Numbered from the stretch's first letter, positions 24,201-38,436 are shown. The stretch is 64,000 nt of DNA from Lepidurus packardi (GCA_023053545.1 JAKZAN010000006.1:11725412-11789411); one strand, 5' to 3'. Notes: a model not told the origin generated them from the letters alone. Made by a program: numbers and translations.

Positions 24201-27200
24201 ACGCCAGAGCTCTTGCGTGATTCGGCGGCAAAAGCACCTTATTCTCCTCCACAGCCAAGAGCATATTCCGTTCAGCGCAAACCATCTGTCCCACGGGTCT
24301 TTTGAGCTCCCTCACCGGTGTTAACGACGGTTTCAGATGATCCAAATGATGGAAAAATAACTTATCCGCATACAAGGCATAATCCCTCGCCTTTTTGGCT
24401 GGATGCGCTTTCTTAAAGAGTTGTTTAGGGATCTGCCCAAAGTTGTTAATGAACCCAATCGTCGCTGTCCTCTGCAGCGGGTCCTGGATGGCATAAATGT
24501 CTACATTTCCCTCATAAAAGAGATGGTGGAACACATTGACTGCTTCTACAGCCAAAGGTCCTTGCTGTTTGCACCCAAATATGAGGTCAATCCATTCATG
24601 CAAATGTTGCGAAACATAGTCGCACTCCAGCGCCATTCGATGGATCCGAATAAATTCTCTAGGATCTTCCTTTGCCCACGGAGGTAAAAGCGCGTCATGT
24701 AACGCCACTCCGCTTTGCTTGACCCCCAAATCGAACTTATTATTATTGACCAAAAACTCTGGTAAGTAAAAGAATTCGGGAATCAGTTCTTTCACGTCCG
24801 CCATGTTGTGTTTGGCAGCGGAAAACCACGCCTCCCGCAAGCTATGGAACATCCGGTCGGCCAAATCAAAATGGCCGCCTTGGAGGTGCAGAAAGTGCTG
24901 TGCAAAAGGCTCCAAGCGGACCAAATACGAACAGACAATCATGGCGGAGGAATAATGGGTTCCATAATGGTAAGGGGGTGTATCGGAATGTGGGTCGTCC
25001 CACTCTTTATATCTTTTCTGAAACTGGACCAGTCGGCCGGGCGTTTGCGCCCCCATTGGTTTGGACAGGTCCCGAAAGGTGGCAGGCGACGTCAGATCTA
25101 ATTCGGTAGAGTCGTAGTCGGCGAGAATCCAAGGAAAGACTGGATACTGCATTAAATCGTTATACGACCGACCGGCTAAGGTATTTAAGTGCATCAAGTA
25201 TTGGAAATTAGATATTTCCCCACGCACCCAGCGTTGCGTAACGGACGTTTCACCCATTAGCGAGGAAAAGAGACCACCGGATGTTTCGACATGCGCAGAA
25301 CGGCGCTGGCCGGCCACAGAGAGTTGAGCAGAGTCGGCAAGGCTCGTGGCAGTTGCCAAAAGGCGCTGGTAGACTTTGTGACGAATGCCACGCGGAAACG
25401 CGAGCAAGTGATTGCGTCCATCTTGAGAGAAGACCTCCAGAGCAATGGGCTGAAGTAAATACCTGCGTTTGTGCACTTCGCGGATATCTTCGTACGAGAA
25501 TTGGGAGCAGTTGCGTCGGCTGGTAGTACTTAGCGTATGCGTTGGGGTAGTAGCGGCGCCGGGAGCCGTGCAAGGGGGAATGATGGGATCGTATTGCTCC
25601 TGGGTAAGTGACGAGATTTCTTTGATTTCGCGCGTGCGCAGGAGGGTGAATCCATCCACAACATACAGATGTTCGCGTCCGAATAAGAGCAAACCTTCGG
25701 CTGTGTCCAAGCCTTGTACTCGAGCGCACCGGAACATGTGCGTAATGCGTTCACCTTCTTCCAAATAGCGCAACAGCGTCTGGTGCGCCGGGGACTCTTC
25801 TGAGCAGGCTGGTTGCGCAGATGTTTTCTTTTCTAACCCATCCTTGGTGTGTTTTTCGTCCACAGAATCACCCAGTTCGGTTTCATTTTCATCCTCGAGT
25901 TCCGAGATGCTGCGTTCGACACCCGGTTTGAGAGCGGGTGCGAATTGCGCGAAAGTGCGCAAATCACGCAAGGCATCTTCAACTACCTTTGCCGAATCTG
26001 CCTGTGTCGGAGGCGTCGAAAGAACCAATAATGACTGTGGGTTATCAGACGGCGAGGAATCGGGGATGTTATCCGCACCAGCCACACCTAAACTTGGTTT
26101 CCATTGTGCAAAAAAGCGGTGATGTTCTTTCGAATCCAGGCTCGTGGCCACTTTATACTTTAACTGGCGATTCTCAGTAAGTTCCAGCTCTGCGCGATAG
26201 GGATAATGCGCATAGAAAGCCAAGTTGCGCACTAATTTTTTGCGCATGCGCGAAGGCCCTTCCGTCATGTCCAACATCCACTTGTCCAACGCAGAACCTT
26301 GCAGCGGACCCCAAACACCGCGTTCGCGTAAAAGTTCGCGTTCTGTCACTTTCCATTCTTCGCGCAAGTACTGGTGCGCATACCACTGCGCCAGCGCAAA
26401 CTGTCGCCATTGTGAATCTACCATTTCCCTGATGCCATACAACTGGTTTTGCGTCAGCTGCGTCAAGTCGCTCAAGCTCAAGAATGTCAACAATCGATTT
26501 TTATTCAATGTTTCTTCTCGTCTCGCTTTCGTGCGCGACGCCAAGCGGGTTAAGCCTCCCGTCACCTTCTGAATCTTGGATGCAATCTGGTTTTGTGACT
26601 CGTACGCCGCGCGGTAAACGCAACGCTTCTCTCCGTCCACATAGGTCAACCACACTTTGGTGGCCGCATCGCGCAATTGATCTTTAACCATCTCCAGTGA
26701 GGGTGCTTTATTGGTGCCCAAGCTTATTTTGAAAACTTCCTCAATAGCGGGCTTTTTGGAAATATACAACTCCTCCCACACCCGTCTTGCAGCTGATGCG
26801 ACTAGATTATGTCCCTGTTCCCAGGTGGCGTCCGTACTGAGTGTATTTGCATTTGTGCTCGCATCAGGACTGACGTGCCACGTGGTCTTGTTGTTGCTAT
26901 CGTTGACGATTTTCATTCCCGTCGCTAGGTGTACCAAGCAATAGGTCAACCCACCCAGAAACTCTAAATCATGATTTCCCGCGCCAAAAATCAAAGAGCG
27001 ATTATGCGTTAATTTATGTAACGTCTCCAACACGCCCATTTGCTCTGCTATGGAATCCATCGGCCGGGACAGCAAGTAAAGTACCGTGCGGTTCAGGCAT
27101 CGATACAAACTTTCCAGCGATACTAACGCGGTACTACGTCGTTTGGCTTGACTGAGCAATTTGACCAAGAAATCGAGGACTTCTTTGGGCGGTTTTAAAC

Positions 27201-30200
27201 AGTAGCCTTGCCAGAGCTTATCTACTAACCTCCCGGCGACATAGAAAACGTTCGCAGCGATGTACTGCTGCTGTTGGTGCTGGGATTGCGCCTGTGCAGA
27301 GGTCTGATGCCCGGAATCACCCATCAGGATATCGGCGGCGAGTAAATGTTCCATCAGCGCGCTCAGTATCTCGGTTTGATAGTGGGCTAATTGGGCGTGA
27401 CTAGCTGTTTCGGGGCCAGCCTCAAGTACCAGGTCGATAATGGGAACACTTTTGGTATTGGGAGCCACGGTCAAGGCGTTTACCACCAAAACACGCAAAA
27501 AGTCAAAGATAAACTTGGTGACTGGATGCGTTAATAACATTTGGTCCTTGCCGACGATATTCATAGGTACCAAAACGGGCTCCCAGGGGGCGTGGCTGTC
27601 TTCTAACGGTGAAGAGCACTCCGAAGAGGCTTCTGGAGGAAATAACGGCGCTACCAACGCACCGAGCAATTCTGGATTCATGAAATGGGCACTGGGATCA
27701 CCGCAATTCTGATAGACGTAAAATAAAAACTGGACCAAAGTCACTGGATGATTCTTCAACCATTCGGGCGTGTCTTCAGGCCTGTGGGAGTAGTAACGCA
27801 CGTAAAGTTAATAAAAACTGACTTGACTTGAAACGAATTGACTTGAAACGAATAGAAAAAGGTAAATTGACAAGTGAATCACTTTTTGAGTTCCTGATGC
27901 AATAAGGCTTTCACCATATGCAAGATTGTGGTGATAGCTTCGGTGCAGGACACGTTGCGTATGACGGGCTGTGGGCCAGTGCCCAGACAGGCACACACGT
28001 TATCCAGATCGAGAATTGTGTCCACTTGGGGTGTTTTTTGCAGCGGTTGGGCCCACAAAAGTGCCATGAGTAGAAAATACACCGAATTGTTCTGGCAATG
28101 AGAAGGCAAAAGCTGTTGCAAAACCTGGGGAAAACAGAAATTGTTAAATACGTTCCTCTCGGAATAGGTTTAAAGGTAAAATACTTGGAATCCTGGATAG
28201 CAATTGGTTCCTTCTTCCCGTTTCACGTTCGCATTAGTAACGCCAGCCTGATTCGAAACTGCCGCTAGCTGAAAACCGAGCAGAATTCCACGATGACCTT
28301 GGGGTACTAGCTCGGTAGACCGAAGCCAACCGCCCATACATCCAGGCGCCCCTTCTTTGAACCGGAGTAGGAGCGCAGGTGCGCAAAGGAGGCTCACTAG
28401 CATCCGAAATGCGCACGTCACACTGGTAGGATGGGTGTGGCCCTGCAAGAAGAGCAGCAGCCAGTCAAAGCCCAGGACTCGTACCAATTCTTCCCCAAAG
28501 CTAGTTCAGAATAAAAACAAAAAATTAAAGCCTCGGAAATACATATTGCATATGCATTTCATAACATTTCATGCATAGCACATGATTAAAAAAGGCAATA
28601 ATTTATCTAGTAACTAATTAACACATTTATCTAATGAATACAGAACTTATCGAATAATTTATAATTTATCGCGAATCAATTTGAAAATACGAGAATACCG
28701 TAGTGTACCTGGTATTGGAAGTCTTGGAACTTTGTACCAGCTGCAGTATCAACTGCAAACCGTCATTTCTGGTCAAAATGCCCTGCACAAGTTCACTATC
28801 CTCCCCGTTACCTTGGTCTAGGGTTAAACAAACTTCGGAGGAAGTGAGGGATGGTAAGGTCGACGCCAAAAACTGTCCCATACTACGCCACAAAGAAAAA
28901 AAAAAACGAAAACTCCAAATAAATGATCGATAGGCTCCCGCAGATGCCACTAGTTACCATAATAAGTCCACCGAACGGGGCTGCTGTGCTAACAAAACAC
29001 CCAAGAGATTCAAAAGCGCAACTTTGGCCGGTGGGCTAAGCTTTGCGCGATCGCGCAAAGCGCTTAGTAAACGTGGTACGAGATGCAGCTCTCTCAAGGC
29101 CCTTACGTTGGACCGTTGCTCGGACGATTCCGTGCACAATTCATGCAAATGCTCCAACAAAGTCTTTAACAAATCGCCAGGCGTTTCCTTCCAGACATCC
29201 AAATCAGCCAAGAGGTCTCGGAAAGCAGTCACATTCGCCGGTACTGCCATATTCTCACGTCCCGAGTCCACTGTACCCACCAGACTCAGGATCAGGTGCA
29301 AAATATGGTTATTGAGCAGTGGGCGGTGATGACGGAGCAGGAACGCGAGAGTCTGATACCCATGCGAGCGTTCCATTTCGCGCTGCGCTAAGGTATTAGC
29401 GCGTACTACACAAACCAACGCTTTTACAGCTGCGTAAAGACTCTCCACATCCCGAGCCATGGATACCAAACCTTTAAAATGCATAAATAATGATAAATAT
29501 AAATTTGTAAGAAATCTGTTAAAAGTGACATCGTTGAAAATCGGAAAACCGGCCTTCGCCTACTAGAAAAACACGTTACCTAGGAGTACTGCGCAACCTC
29601 CTACACATTGCAGAGAAGTAGAGACCGGTTTGGGGCAAAAAACACGCACTCCTAAATAACCAATCACGACGCCGCCCAACGATCGCGCAGGTCCATTTAA
29701 ATGCCCCGCCCCGTTGTGTAAAATGCACAATGGCGTCGCGTTCTCATGTGTAGACATGCCCAACTGCTTGGCAATTTGCTTGTTGTCGGCTTTACTATAC
29801 ACCTTACGGATCTTAGATAACGTCAACGTGCTCATTGCCACCGCATTGAGTCCAAACAGAACTTTTTCTTCCGGCAATAACGGTCCCAACGGCTCGTACG
29901 ACCCTGGATATGACAAAAAGAGAAGTTTTTATATTTACTCATTTATAGATCAATAGCATTCGAACAAATGATCTTACATGGTGGTTGGGGAGCCTGCAAG
30001 CTGCCCAAATAATGCGGGCCAAGACGGTAAAGCAGCAAAACAGACTGGGCTGTCAGCACTTCTTCTAATAAATGGCACGGTCCTTGACGCCAGCACAGCC
30101 TCGATCGTTTTCTCCAATCCGGAGACGTGCCAATATACGCATAAATGCTGGATGCTAGAGTCAAATTAGCCGAGCCTCCTCCCGGGTTTTGGGACATGTA

Positions 30201-33200
30201 GTGTAACTATTTCGAAAACCAAAATATTACTCTAGTCTCAAATAGTTTCATCCTTACCTTGCACGTTTTGGTGTGCTGGCCATCTACGTAGAGACTAAAC
30301 TGGGAGTTTTTGAGCACTGCACGGTTGAAAACCAAGGCGATATGGTGCCACTGACCTTCTTGGATCAAGTCCGGACTCCAAATCCGTACCCCGAAGTCCC
30401 CATTTAATTCAGGCTCCCAATCACTCACACCTAAATACAAAACAAGAAAAAATAAGGAATGTTACCCCAAAATCATCCTAAAGTGACTAGCAAACTTTAG
30501 AACGTCTTCTATTCCCAAAAAATTAAACCAAGTGCCCTTAAATTTAAAAGATTCGCTCAAAAGAGTACAAAAATCTTTGAAATTCCCACAAATCTGTAGC
30601 AAAAGCCACTGTACCCCTTTCTCAGAACTCTTCGAAACATTTCCAGACAAGTTAAACCTTTGATCACCTTTTGGCAAGGACACTTCCTGGGTAGAAACTA
30701 TCAAAGCCTTATCTCTTGCAGACAAAACAACCGAAAGACAGATCAGGTGGTCCTCGCGAACTTGCCTGACGACGGTCAAGAGTCTCAAACAGTGAGGATC
30801 AGACCGAGGATCGCTGAACCGATCCACGCAAAGCCAGGTGGAGTACGTGAGGCCAGTCTGAGGCGGAAAAACACGATCGCCTAATGCACTCAAAGAAAAT
30901 TGCGTTCAAAATTTCATTTCGAAAATAATAAAAAAAATGCTAATTAAGTACACCTTGTCCAATGCCACCAATGACACTAATGTCCCCAGCCCCACCCAAT
31001 GCGCCCATCCCCACCACGGCAGGCCCTCCGGGGTACTGAGGCGCTAAGGAAGGCAACAAGAGGCATCCGAAGCCCTCCGCGCTCATATCAAACTCGACGA
31101 AAGGCGGTAACGCTAAAGCTGCAGTACCTTGCAAACATAGATCGCGCGGAGTGGCCATGGACACTAATGTTTTCACTCGAGATAACGGTACTGGCCCTCC
31201 ATAGCCAGGAGGCAGAGGTGGAGGGGGAAAATGAGGCGAATCCGGTGACATGCAGTTTAATGGACTGCCTAATCTCAGGAACTCTCTACAAAATAAGATC
31301 AAAATGTGGAATTAATTTCCACTCAACAGGCTTTCACCGTTTTACTGAAAGTATAGGCAACAAGGGGAAAGAACGTTACCGTAAGTCTTTGGGCTCGAGG
31401 GCTTGGGAAGCCAAACGTTCCCATGCATACTGCAAAGGGGGGTGTAGGGGATTGGATTCATCTTCTAAAGCTATCCTCCCCACTTGGAGAAATTCAGCTG
31501 GTAAGCCAGCATCGCATAGGAGCTCTTGGTTACGTTCGCTTCGTAAAACGTTGCGGATGACGTCCATAAGTAGTACTTGCACAGCTACTGCTACCTAAAC
31601 AGCAGAAGCAGCAACACGGAAAAAAAAAAGAAATTATACAGTTTAAATTTGTGCGACTTAAACCTACTGCGGAATGTTGAGGGTGTTGAATCGCAGGTAA
31701 AAGCTGAAACATTGACACCAGAATGCCCGGGTGAACCACACTGAGCTCTGGGATGGGCCCATTTAGGTTCAAAGTGCTCACTTTCTTCGCTGGATGTGCC
31801 TGTACACCATAGAAAAAAAAGATTTAAAAATGTACCAAAACTTGATAATCGGTTATCGAAAGCTAATCCAATCCAACCCAAGTTTGTAAACACAGAATGC
31901 TCTTGCACTAAAATGCGCAAAAACGTAAACAAACAAAAATAAATAATAAATAAATCAAAATAATTAAATAAACAAATATAAAAATAAATATAGAAAATAC
32001 GAAAATACTTTGAAAGAATAGAAGTGATAAAGTTAGAACATAAAGTGACCCTACCTGTAAAAAAAAAAAACTTAGACAGTATGAAAAATAATGAAACAAG
32101 TATATTAAAGTGGAATTACTTGTTTTGATTCGCGTAAAGGCGAACTCGAAGCGAGAACGGGTTGGTATGCCTTGTTTTCGTACACGTCAATGGCCATGTC
32201 ATACAGCAATCGTAGTATCAGACAAGCATTTTGCAAAACTGCAGGTAGGTGGTCCCGGTACCTATCCAAAACCTTCAATAAACCACTCCTTTTGCATTCG
32301 AAAACAATGTGTTCCTTTACTCGTAATCCTGGACACCTTCGCTGAAAATACTTCGAAAGACTTCCTCCTGGGCAGGTGCGGGCAAGCTCGTTAATGTTTT
32401 CGCCTGGCCAAAACAGCCCAGTAGCCGAATGGCGAAACGCAAACTATCATTAATCTACATCAACGGGTTAATACCGCAGCTTCGAACCCCGTACACAAAA
32501 AGTCTACCTCTTGTTGGAAAAATTTGGCATTGGCCGGTTCGTAGCGCATGGCTAAAGTGAGCGTATTCAAAACGAGATGAATCAAGCTCCAAATGTGCTG
32601 GCGAGGGACGGTTGTCCATTGAGGAGACGGTTCTTCGCTTAAAGCTCCTTCCAAGCCCACTAGGATGCTTACGACGTACACGAAACCGCTTACTTTACGG
32701 AATACAGTTCTGGCTCGGTGCGATTCCCGTAGGCAGCTCAGAAGCGACTTGAGCATATCTGTCTTGAGGGTGAGAGCGGTGGGCGGGGCGGCGTGCATCA
32801 TCCCTAAGAGCGTTCCCAAATCGTCGTCTCCACCGGTGCTCAAAATTAACTGCTGGACCAATCCTACAAGACACCAAAATATATAAACCAAAATATTTTA
32901 TACTCTGCCCACTAACAATCTTCTTAGGTGCAATTTTGACAACACTAAAAAAAGCACTGAACTTTCCACAAATTTCAAATGTAAAAAACACAACAGAGCG
33001 CGCGTGCGGTTCGTAATGCGGAGCATTTTTCGGCTCGCGCGATTTCGTAATGCGAGGCGTTCGTTTTGCGAAGCACCACTGTATCTAGTTTAACCGATGC
33101 TAAATGACTAACATCGACTAGTGAGGTAAAAAATTACTCATGCAAAAGAAATAAGAAGAGTATCAGTTGTATGATTGAGAAAAAAAAAAAGATCCGTGGC

Positions 33201-36191
33201 CTAGGTTACGAAAAAATGCATCACAAGTTTAGGTCCGCGAAATATTGTAAGATCAGTAAGATCCGTCAGCTTGTCCCAGTACGAAAAAGCGTTCTTTAAA
33301 AATAACTATAAGCTATTAGTCACATCACGAGGGTTCTAACGAAAATAAGAAAACGAAACTTCGCCGTAAGAAAAGCCCACATCACAAAGGCCGTGAAAGA
33401 CAAAAAAGAATGTATCATTGAAACAATACCTAAAGCTTCCCGTCGACAATGCGCATAAGGTACCATATTATGCGCGCAGCGCGCACCACCACTTTCTCGA
33501 AAAATTGCTGCATTATCAGGACAGCCAGCCAGTAACACCCCCAAGGCATCCATAACCAAGAACCCCAGCTTATCTTCCAACTCTGGAATGGGCAAATTAT
33601 CTGAAAACCCAAAGAAAACAGTTCATTAAGCTGCAGCTTTCCAACCCCGCAACAATGAAAACCTATCAAAAAGACCAACAAACTGTCGACAATGTAAAGC
33701 CGACTGACAACGGAATCTGACAAGTTATCTTGAAAGCAATCAGTACAGACAAAAAATAAATAACGTTTCAAACTTACTTGATCGATCTTCCAAATCTTGT
33801 TCTTTCTCTTTCAACAAGGAAGCAAACCGAATCAGGCAAATGACAAATACTTCCAACAACCCAACTTCTCGGAAAACATTTTTATATATGGGATGATGCC
33901 TATAAACCCCCGAAAACCCGATTAATTTAATGAATTCCTTAATCATCGCTCCCAAACGTACCTCAGGATGGCTGACAACGTCATCATACAGTAAATGCTG
34001 CACGAGGCGGATCCTTGAGCCCGTAAAAGTAGGGATAAAGCAATCAACTCTTTACAAGGGACGTAGTTTAACTGAAAGACGACAAATTCCAACAACTTGA
34101 AGAATTTTTCCTAGGAAAATACACTTTTAATATGTATTCTCGTCGTTCGTTTTAAATCAAATTCATACTTGAACCTCCGGCGCTTTGGTGTGGATCTTTT
34201 CTGCTAATTGCGCTAGAGTATTTTGCCCTTCCAGAATAAAATAATTGGCGTTATCTGAATGATAAATGGAGGAAATGGCATCTAATATGGCACCGCATAA
34301 GAAAGGAGAACTAGATTTGACGAAAACGGACTGAAGAATGTGAAACGCTTGCAAATTCCTCACGCTGGAACCTACATATAAAAGAAAAAATCCGTCAAAA
34401 TCACCTAAATAACTTGTAGTTACAATTTTGTACCAGCGCCTTGCGGAAAAGGTACGCAAAAGCCCGGCATTTGGAAAACTGTGCCCGATGCCGCTGCAGT
34501 GGGTCGCAATTCACTGAATCCGCACATGCAAAGCGAAGCTAAGAGCAAAACCAGGTTCCTTGTAGCTTCTTGGGCCTCCCCAGCAATATCTTGTTCAGTC
34601 CTGAAGCAAATAAAAAGTTTCGACCTTCAAACTTTATTAATGTCAAACATACTTTAGTAAGAATTCCGCCAAGAAAACGTAGCCTTGACTGGACCGAAAG
34701 TCATCCAATAGGGTCGAAACGAGCTCGCTGGAATCTTTCAGCAAACAAAAGACTGTCACAAACATCTCCATAAGTTCCAAGGGTGTCAAATCCCTGGCTC
34801 TTTGCATATTTTCCACGCATAACCCGATACATCCTTTTTCTGTACAAAAAATGGGCAAAGTGCCACAAAAGATGCTTTATTACCCCATTGAGAAAGGTCC
34901 GTAAACTTGTATTTTCTTTTTACTGTGAATGTAAGACAAGACCGGACTGGTGAGCCCATGTCTCGATAAGGTAACGAGCGTTTCGGCGGCACTTTTCCGC
35001 CAAAGTGTATTCCAGGGAGGACACCAACTGGAAATCGCCGAAAATAACAAGGTCAAGTCATCTTGACGAGCTAGTTCTTCAGCTGGACCGTTATAATTAC
35101 ACAACTTGACGAGCAGCTGTGAATAAATACAATGATATCCATCAACCCTTGTTATAATCTATTAGAATTTTTGTAAGGAGAATTTACTTGGAGGAGAATT
35201 TTTTGTAAAAGGACTCGCCGTTCACGGGGTGAAAACTCGCTATCAGGATCGTTGGTGTCCGCCTCTTGTAAAGGCGGCAGGTCAAAGAAAAGATAAAGGC
35301 ATTTGACTAGAGTAGAAGGAATGGCAGCTGACGTCATTTCCTAGTAAATAGAATAACGACACACAAAATTGGATTAACAGATTAACAAAGAAAGAGATGA
35401 ATGCAGCAAATGTAATGTGTACCTCGATGACAGGTTGGCCGGCTGAGGCAAGAAGGTTCAAAGCTGTTAATAACATCCATCCATTGCTGGTTTCTTCGCA
35501 ATTCTCAATTTCCAGGAACTTGGCAATTGCAAAACTAGCAGCTTCAGTTGATTCATCTAAAGCTCTTCTCCGCACTTCGGAGACGAGCAGCTTAGACACG
35601 TGATGACAAAAGGAAACTAGTTCGGGAAACTTTTCATGCATTTCTGTGGCGGACGCTGTCGCGAATACCTGGTCCAACATCAGACAAAAAGAAATCAATT
35701 TAAACAATCTTCACGAAAAGCCACCAATCAGCAAAAAGTCAATTACATCAGCAACGCTTGCTTCTTTTGCATAGACATAAAACAGTGTCGCAATACATAC
35801 TTGGGACAAATTTAACAAGAAACATAACAAGCTCGAAAATATACAATATGCGCACTTAAGGAATCAAGGAGCATTCCTTAAATAAGGAAGGGTAGTAACT
35901 TACCCGGCAAAAAAGAGGGACCATGCTATACAAACGAGCTTCCCGTTCCATTTCTGATAGCGTGTGACAAGATTTCTGGAAGTCTGTGAAGAGCTTTTTA
36001 AGGTGGGTCAAACTTAGAGCTGCATGTTGAGACGGGGAAGGTTTAATCCCCAAGTTAATATGGCTATCATTGGTAACTGAAGAGGGTGGGCCAGTTGATG
36101 CTGTAGTATTGCTGCTACCTGAAGTCTGGTTACTGGGAGTGTTGTTGGCCCCTGCACTGGAGCCCAGCAGAAATCTTCTCATGGCATTCAT
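21292..36191 (-). CDS. WDFY3: WD repeat and FYVE domain protein 3 (Alfy / blue cheese)
   Basis: Giant BEACH-family scaffold for selective autophagy of protein aggregates. Coding exons from the 5' end: 35904..36191, 35423..35668, 35188..35340, 34924..35116, 34653..34839, 34434..34600, 34169..34371, 33962..34110, 33778..33899, 33430..33600, 32508..32863, 32321..32454, 32120..32288, 31668..31799, 31380..31594, 30954..31285, 30668..30880, 30258..30430, 29978..30206, 29580..29903, 28958..29471, 28709..28882, 28185..28500, 27883..28124, 24058..27781, 22943..23170, 22676..22876, 21887..22611, 21465..21662, 21292..21397. The sum is 3527 aa (human about 3526). Landmarks in order: [51 protein letters not shown]-like [25 protein letters not shown] (about 2646-2925; [20 protein letters not shown]), WD40 ([12 protein letters not shown]), and a C-terminal FYVE zinc finger ([13 protein letters not shown], then VRVCHSCY from the final exon). 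The start ATG follows a 5' UTR acceptor (tgctag). Confidence 0.95.
32910..33081 (-). mobile_element. truncated Tigger/pogo-type element in a WDFY3 intron
   Basis: The right end has the family TIR (CGAAGCACCACTG, then TA at 33082). Reading leftwards on the minus strand are the family leader and the transposase start ([11 protein letters not shown]), after which similarity stops near 32910. It lies between WDFY3 exons 33430..33600 and 32508..32863. Confidence 0.8.
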
Positions 36192-36881
36192 TCTTCCCCT
36201 AGCAACCGTAAATAACGTAAAACAATACGTAAATGGGCGCACGTCAGAAAGATAAATAAGTTTTTGTAGTTAGTTGTACACATCCAGGATATAAGAAACG
36301 AAAAAACAGAAAAAAACGTATGCGAACACACAAATTAGGAAAAGAGCTTATAACCAATTTACTGCAGCAAGTAATAATATAAACCATAAAACAAAATGCA
36401 TAGAATAAAAAATATCTCTGTGACTGTGACATAATTGGAATTCTTGTTTCTTACCTACTTGTGGTGGAAGCTCCCAAACTGCCAAATTTATCCGAGATTC
36501 ACAATTCACATCTTTGAAGAAACAGGGTAAGCTAGTTCCTTAGTTAGGTTAAAAGAATCAGTTAAAGTCGCAGAGAAATGATCAACGATCAACACTAATC
36601 CACCATCACAACACTGGTTTAGTTGGTCTGAAGACTCACCAGGGGCCTGCCAAGGCTACCGGCCCCGGAAGAACCAGAACTGGGAATTTAACCATTAACA
36701 TATAAATCAATATACGTAATAGATTGTTGACTGAACAATCGGGGAAAATTTTAAAACATTAAAAAATTACCCTGCTTCATTATTAATGGCGGGTCAGCAT
36801 GCTAAAAATTAATATTAATTAATAAATGGCGGTCTTTACAACATAAATCTGACTATATTTACAAGACTATAAGCACAATTT

Positions 36882-38436
36882 TTATAAAATTCGTTCGTAG
36901 AATAGCATATACGGTGCTGTTTGTAGAACTTTGGAACGATCGACACATTTAACGAGGTTGTCAGACGTATAAAACCACCTAAAAAAAAAAATACATAAAA
37001 AAACAATTCGTAAGAGACAAAACTTATACTTTGTGAGGTCAGTTCCTCGTCGATATGTAACAAAATGACCGGAAAAGGCCGTTCCCAAATGCTCCACTAC
37101 GGCAGATAAGCGGTACAAAGTTTTGCTTCGAAATTTTTTAGCAATTCCATCAATTCCCGCATTCTTGACCTAACCAAAACCGTTTACAGTTTCAAGCCAT
37201 CCAATTTTGGTCAAGGGACAACAAAAATTACTTCTAGTATTCTGTGGTTATACATGAAAGATGCCACATCCAAGAGCTCAGGGAACTCTACAGCGTCTTG
37301 TCTCTTAAATTGGATCCCGTCGTTGGTCCATGTAACCCTCTGGACGTGAACGCATAACACGGATGGCAGCTAAAAACGGGATTACACACAATTATAAATA
37401 TAAATAATTTTTGCTACGATAGAAAGCTTTGTTGAAAATTTACTTTTCCTAAACTCAGTCGCTTAATAAACGTGGATTGAGCCTTTCCAGATGACTTTTC
37501 ACTACATCGATCACAATCAACGCTTCCTAGCAATTCTGAGCCCAAATATTGATTCAATAACGTATTCAAAGATAACGGTTTCAACGGATCCAACATACGG
37601 GGCAAAGTTAAGGATATGCTGTCGAAGCTATCATACCTCACAGGACCCTAAACAACGAACAAAACGATAAATACCTAAATATGCAAGTTAACACTAGTTA
37701 ATCTACTTAATAAGGCAAACAGAGTGCGTACTTTTTTGGAACAACCCATGCAAAACAGTTGGCTAGCGTAATAACCACGGAAAGGTGATTTGTAGGGAAG
37801 TAATTGTGATTCGTCGTTAATCGAAGCCAATCCTGCGCGACGATTAGTCGAAATCGCCATTTCTTCCTCCAGGGTACTGACTAATACGTGATACAGCTCA
37901 TGGGCATCTTGCTCCTCAGGCCTGATGTACCAGCCAAGCCTAGCAAGCGATCTTAGCATCTTCTGTGGGTCGAACGGGTCCAAGACATCTCCTTTTGTTT
38001 GGTTAATTATCTCAATAGAATTTTTGAACGTCTTCAATAGTGAACAGTGGCCTTTATCGCGGTCAGGCTCACATGATGAAGGAAACAAATTTCTGGCATC
38101 TAGGACTTCTAGCCAGTTTTGAAGATGGGTACACGAAGCTAGTGCTTGTAGTATAGCGTTAAAAAAACAGGTGTTTCCATGATTCACCAGGCCAGATATT
38201 TCTAAGGCGAAATTGGAATATAAAACTAAATTAATTCACTTGCAGAACACTTTTTTAGGGTCCCTTTATCTGTAGTGTACTCAAAACTTACCTTGTCCTT
38301 GTCTTTGATGCCTCTTTTTAACCACCTTTTCCTGCGATTGGGTAATGGACGGTAGTCTAAAACCGAATGCTACGTACCACGCCACGCTGACTGTTGCAAA
38401 AGCAGGTAAGAATGACCAAGATCGGGGCCACATCAT
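36882..38436 (-). CDS. USP30: ubiquitin carboxyl-terminal hydrolase, USP30-like
   Basis: Deubiquitinase of the mitochondrial outer membrane that opposes PINK1/Parkin mitophagy. Six exons: 38292..38436, 37732..38201, 37444..37647, 37232..37369, 37030..37169, 36882..36978 (397 aa; human 517, so shorter loops). I chose the first of two adjacent ATGs. The N-terminus has one membrane segment (SFLPAFATVSVAWYVAFGF) followed by basic residues, as in USP30. The catalytic Cys is in LVNHGNTCFFNAIL (Cys60) and the catalytic His in SGHFVTYRR (His354). The third residue is Ser371 (WFYTSDN), matching the Cys-His-Ser triad that sets USP30 apart from the usual Cys-His-Asp/Asn. VRYDSFDSISL and a zinc-site CDRC are also seen. 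It sits directly upstream of WDFY3 on the same strand. Confidence 0.9.

Noticed and set aside
25250-25729. Opposite- and other-frame ORFs of 60-160 codons inside the large WDFY3 exon
   Set aside because: Shadows of a long GC-richer coding exon; no domains or splice context of their own.
30462-30667. Reading-frame extension of WDFY3 exon 30668..30880
   Set aside because: The phase and protein continue correctly only if this stretch is intron (donor after CCAAAAG, acceptor before 30430).
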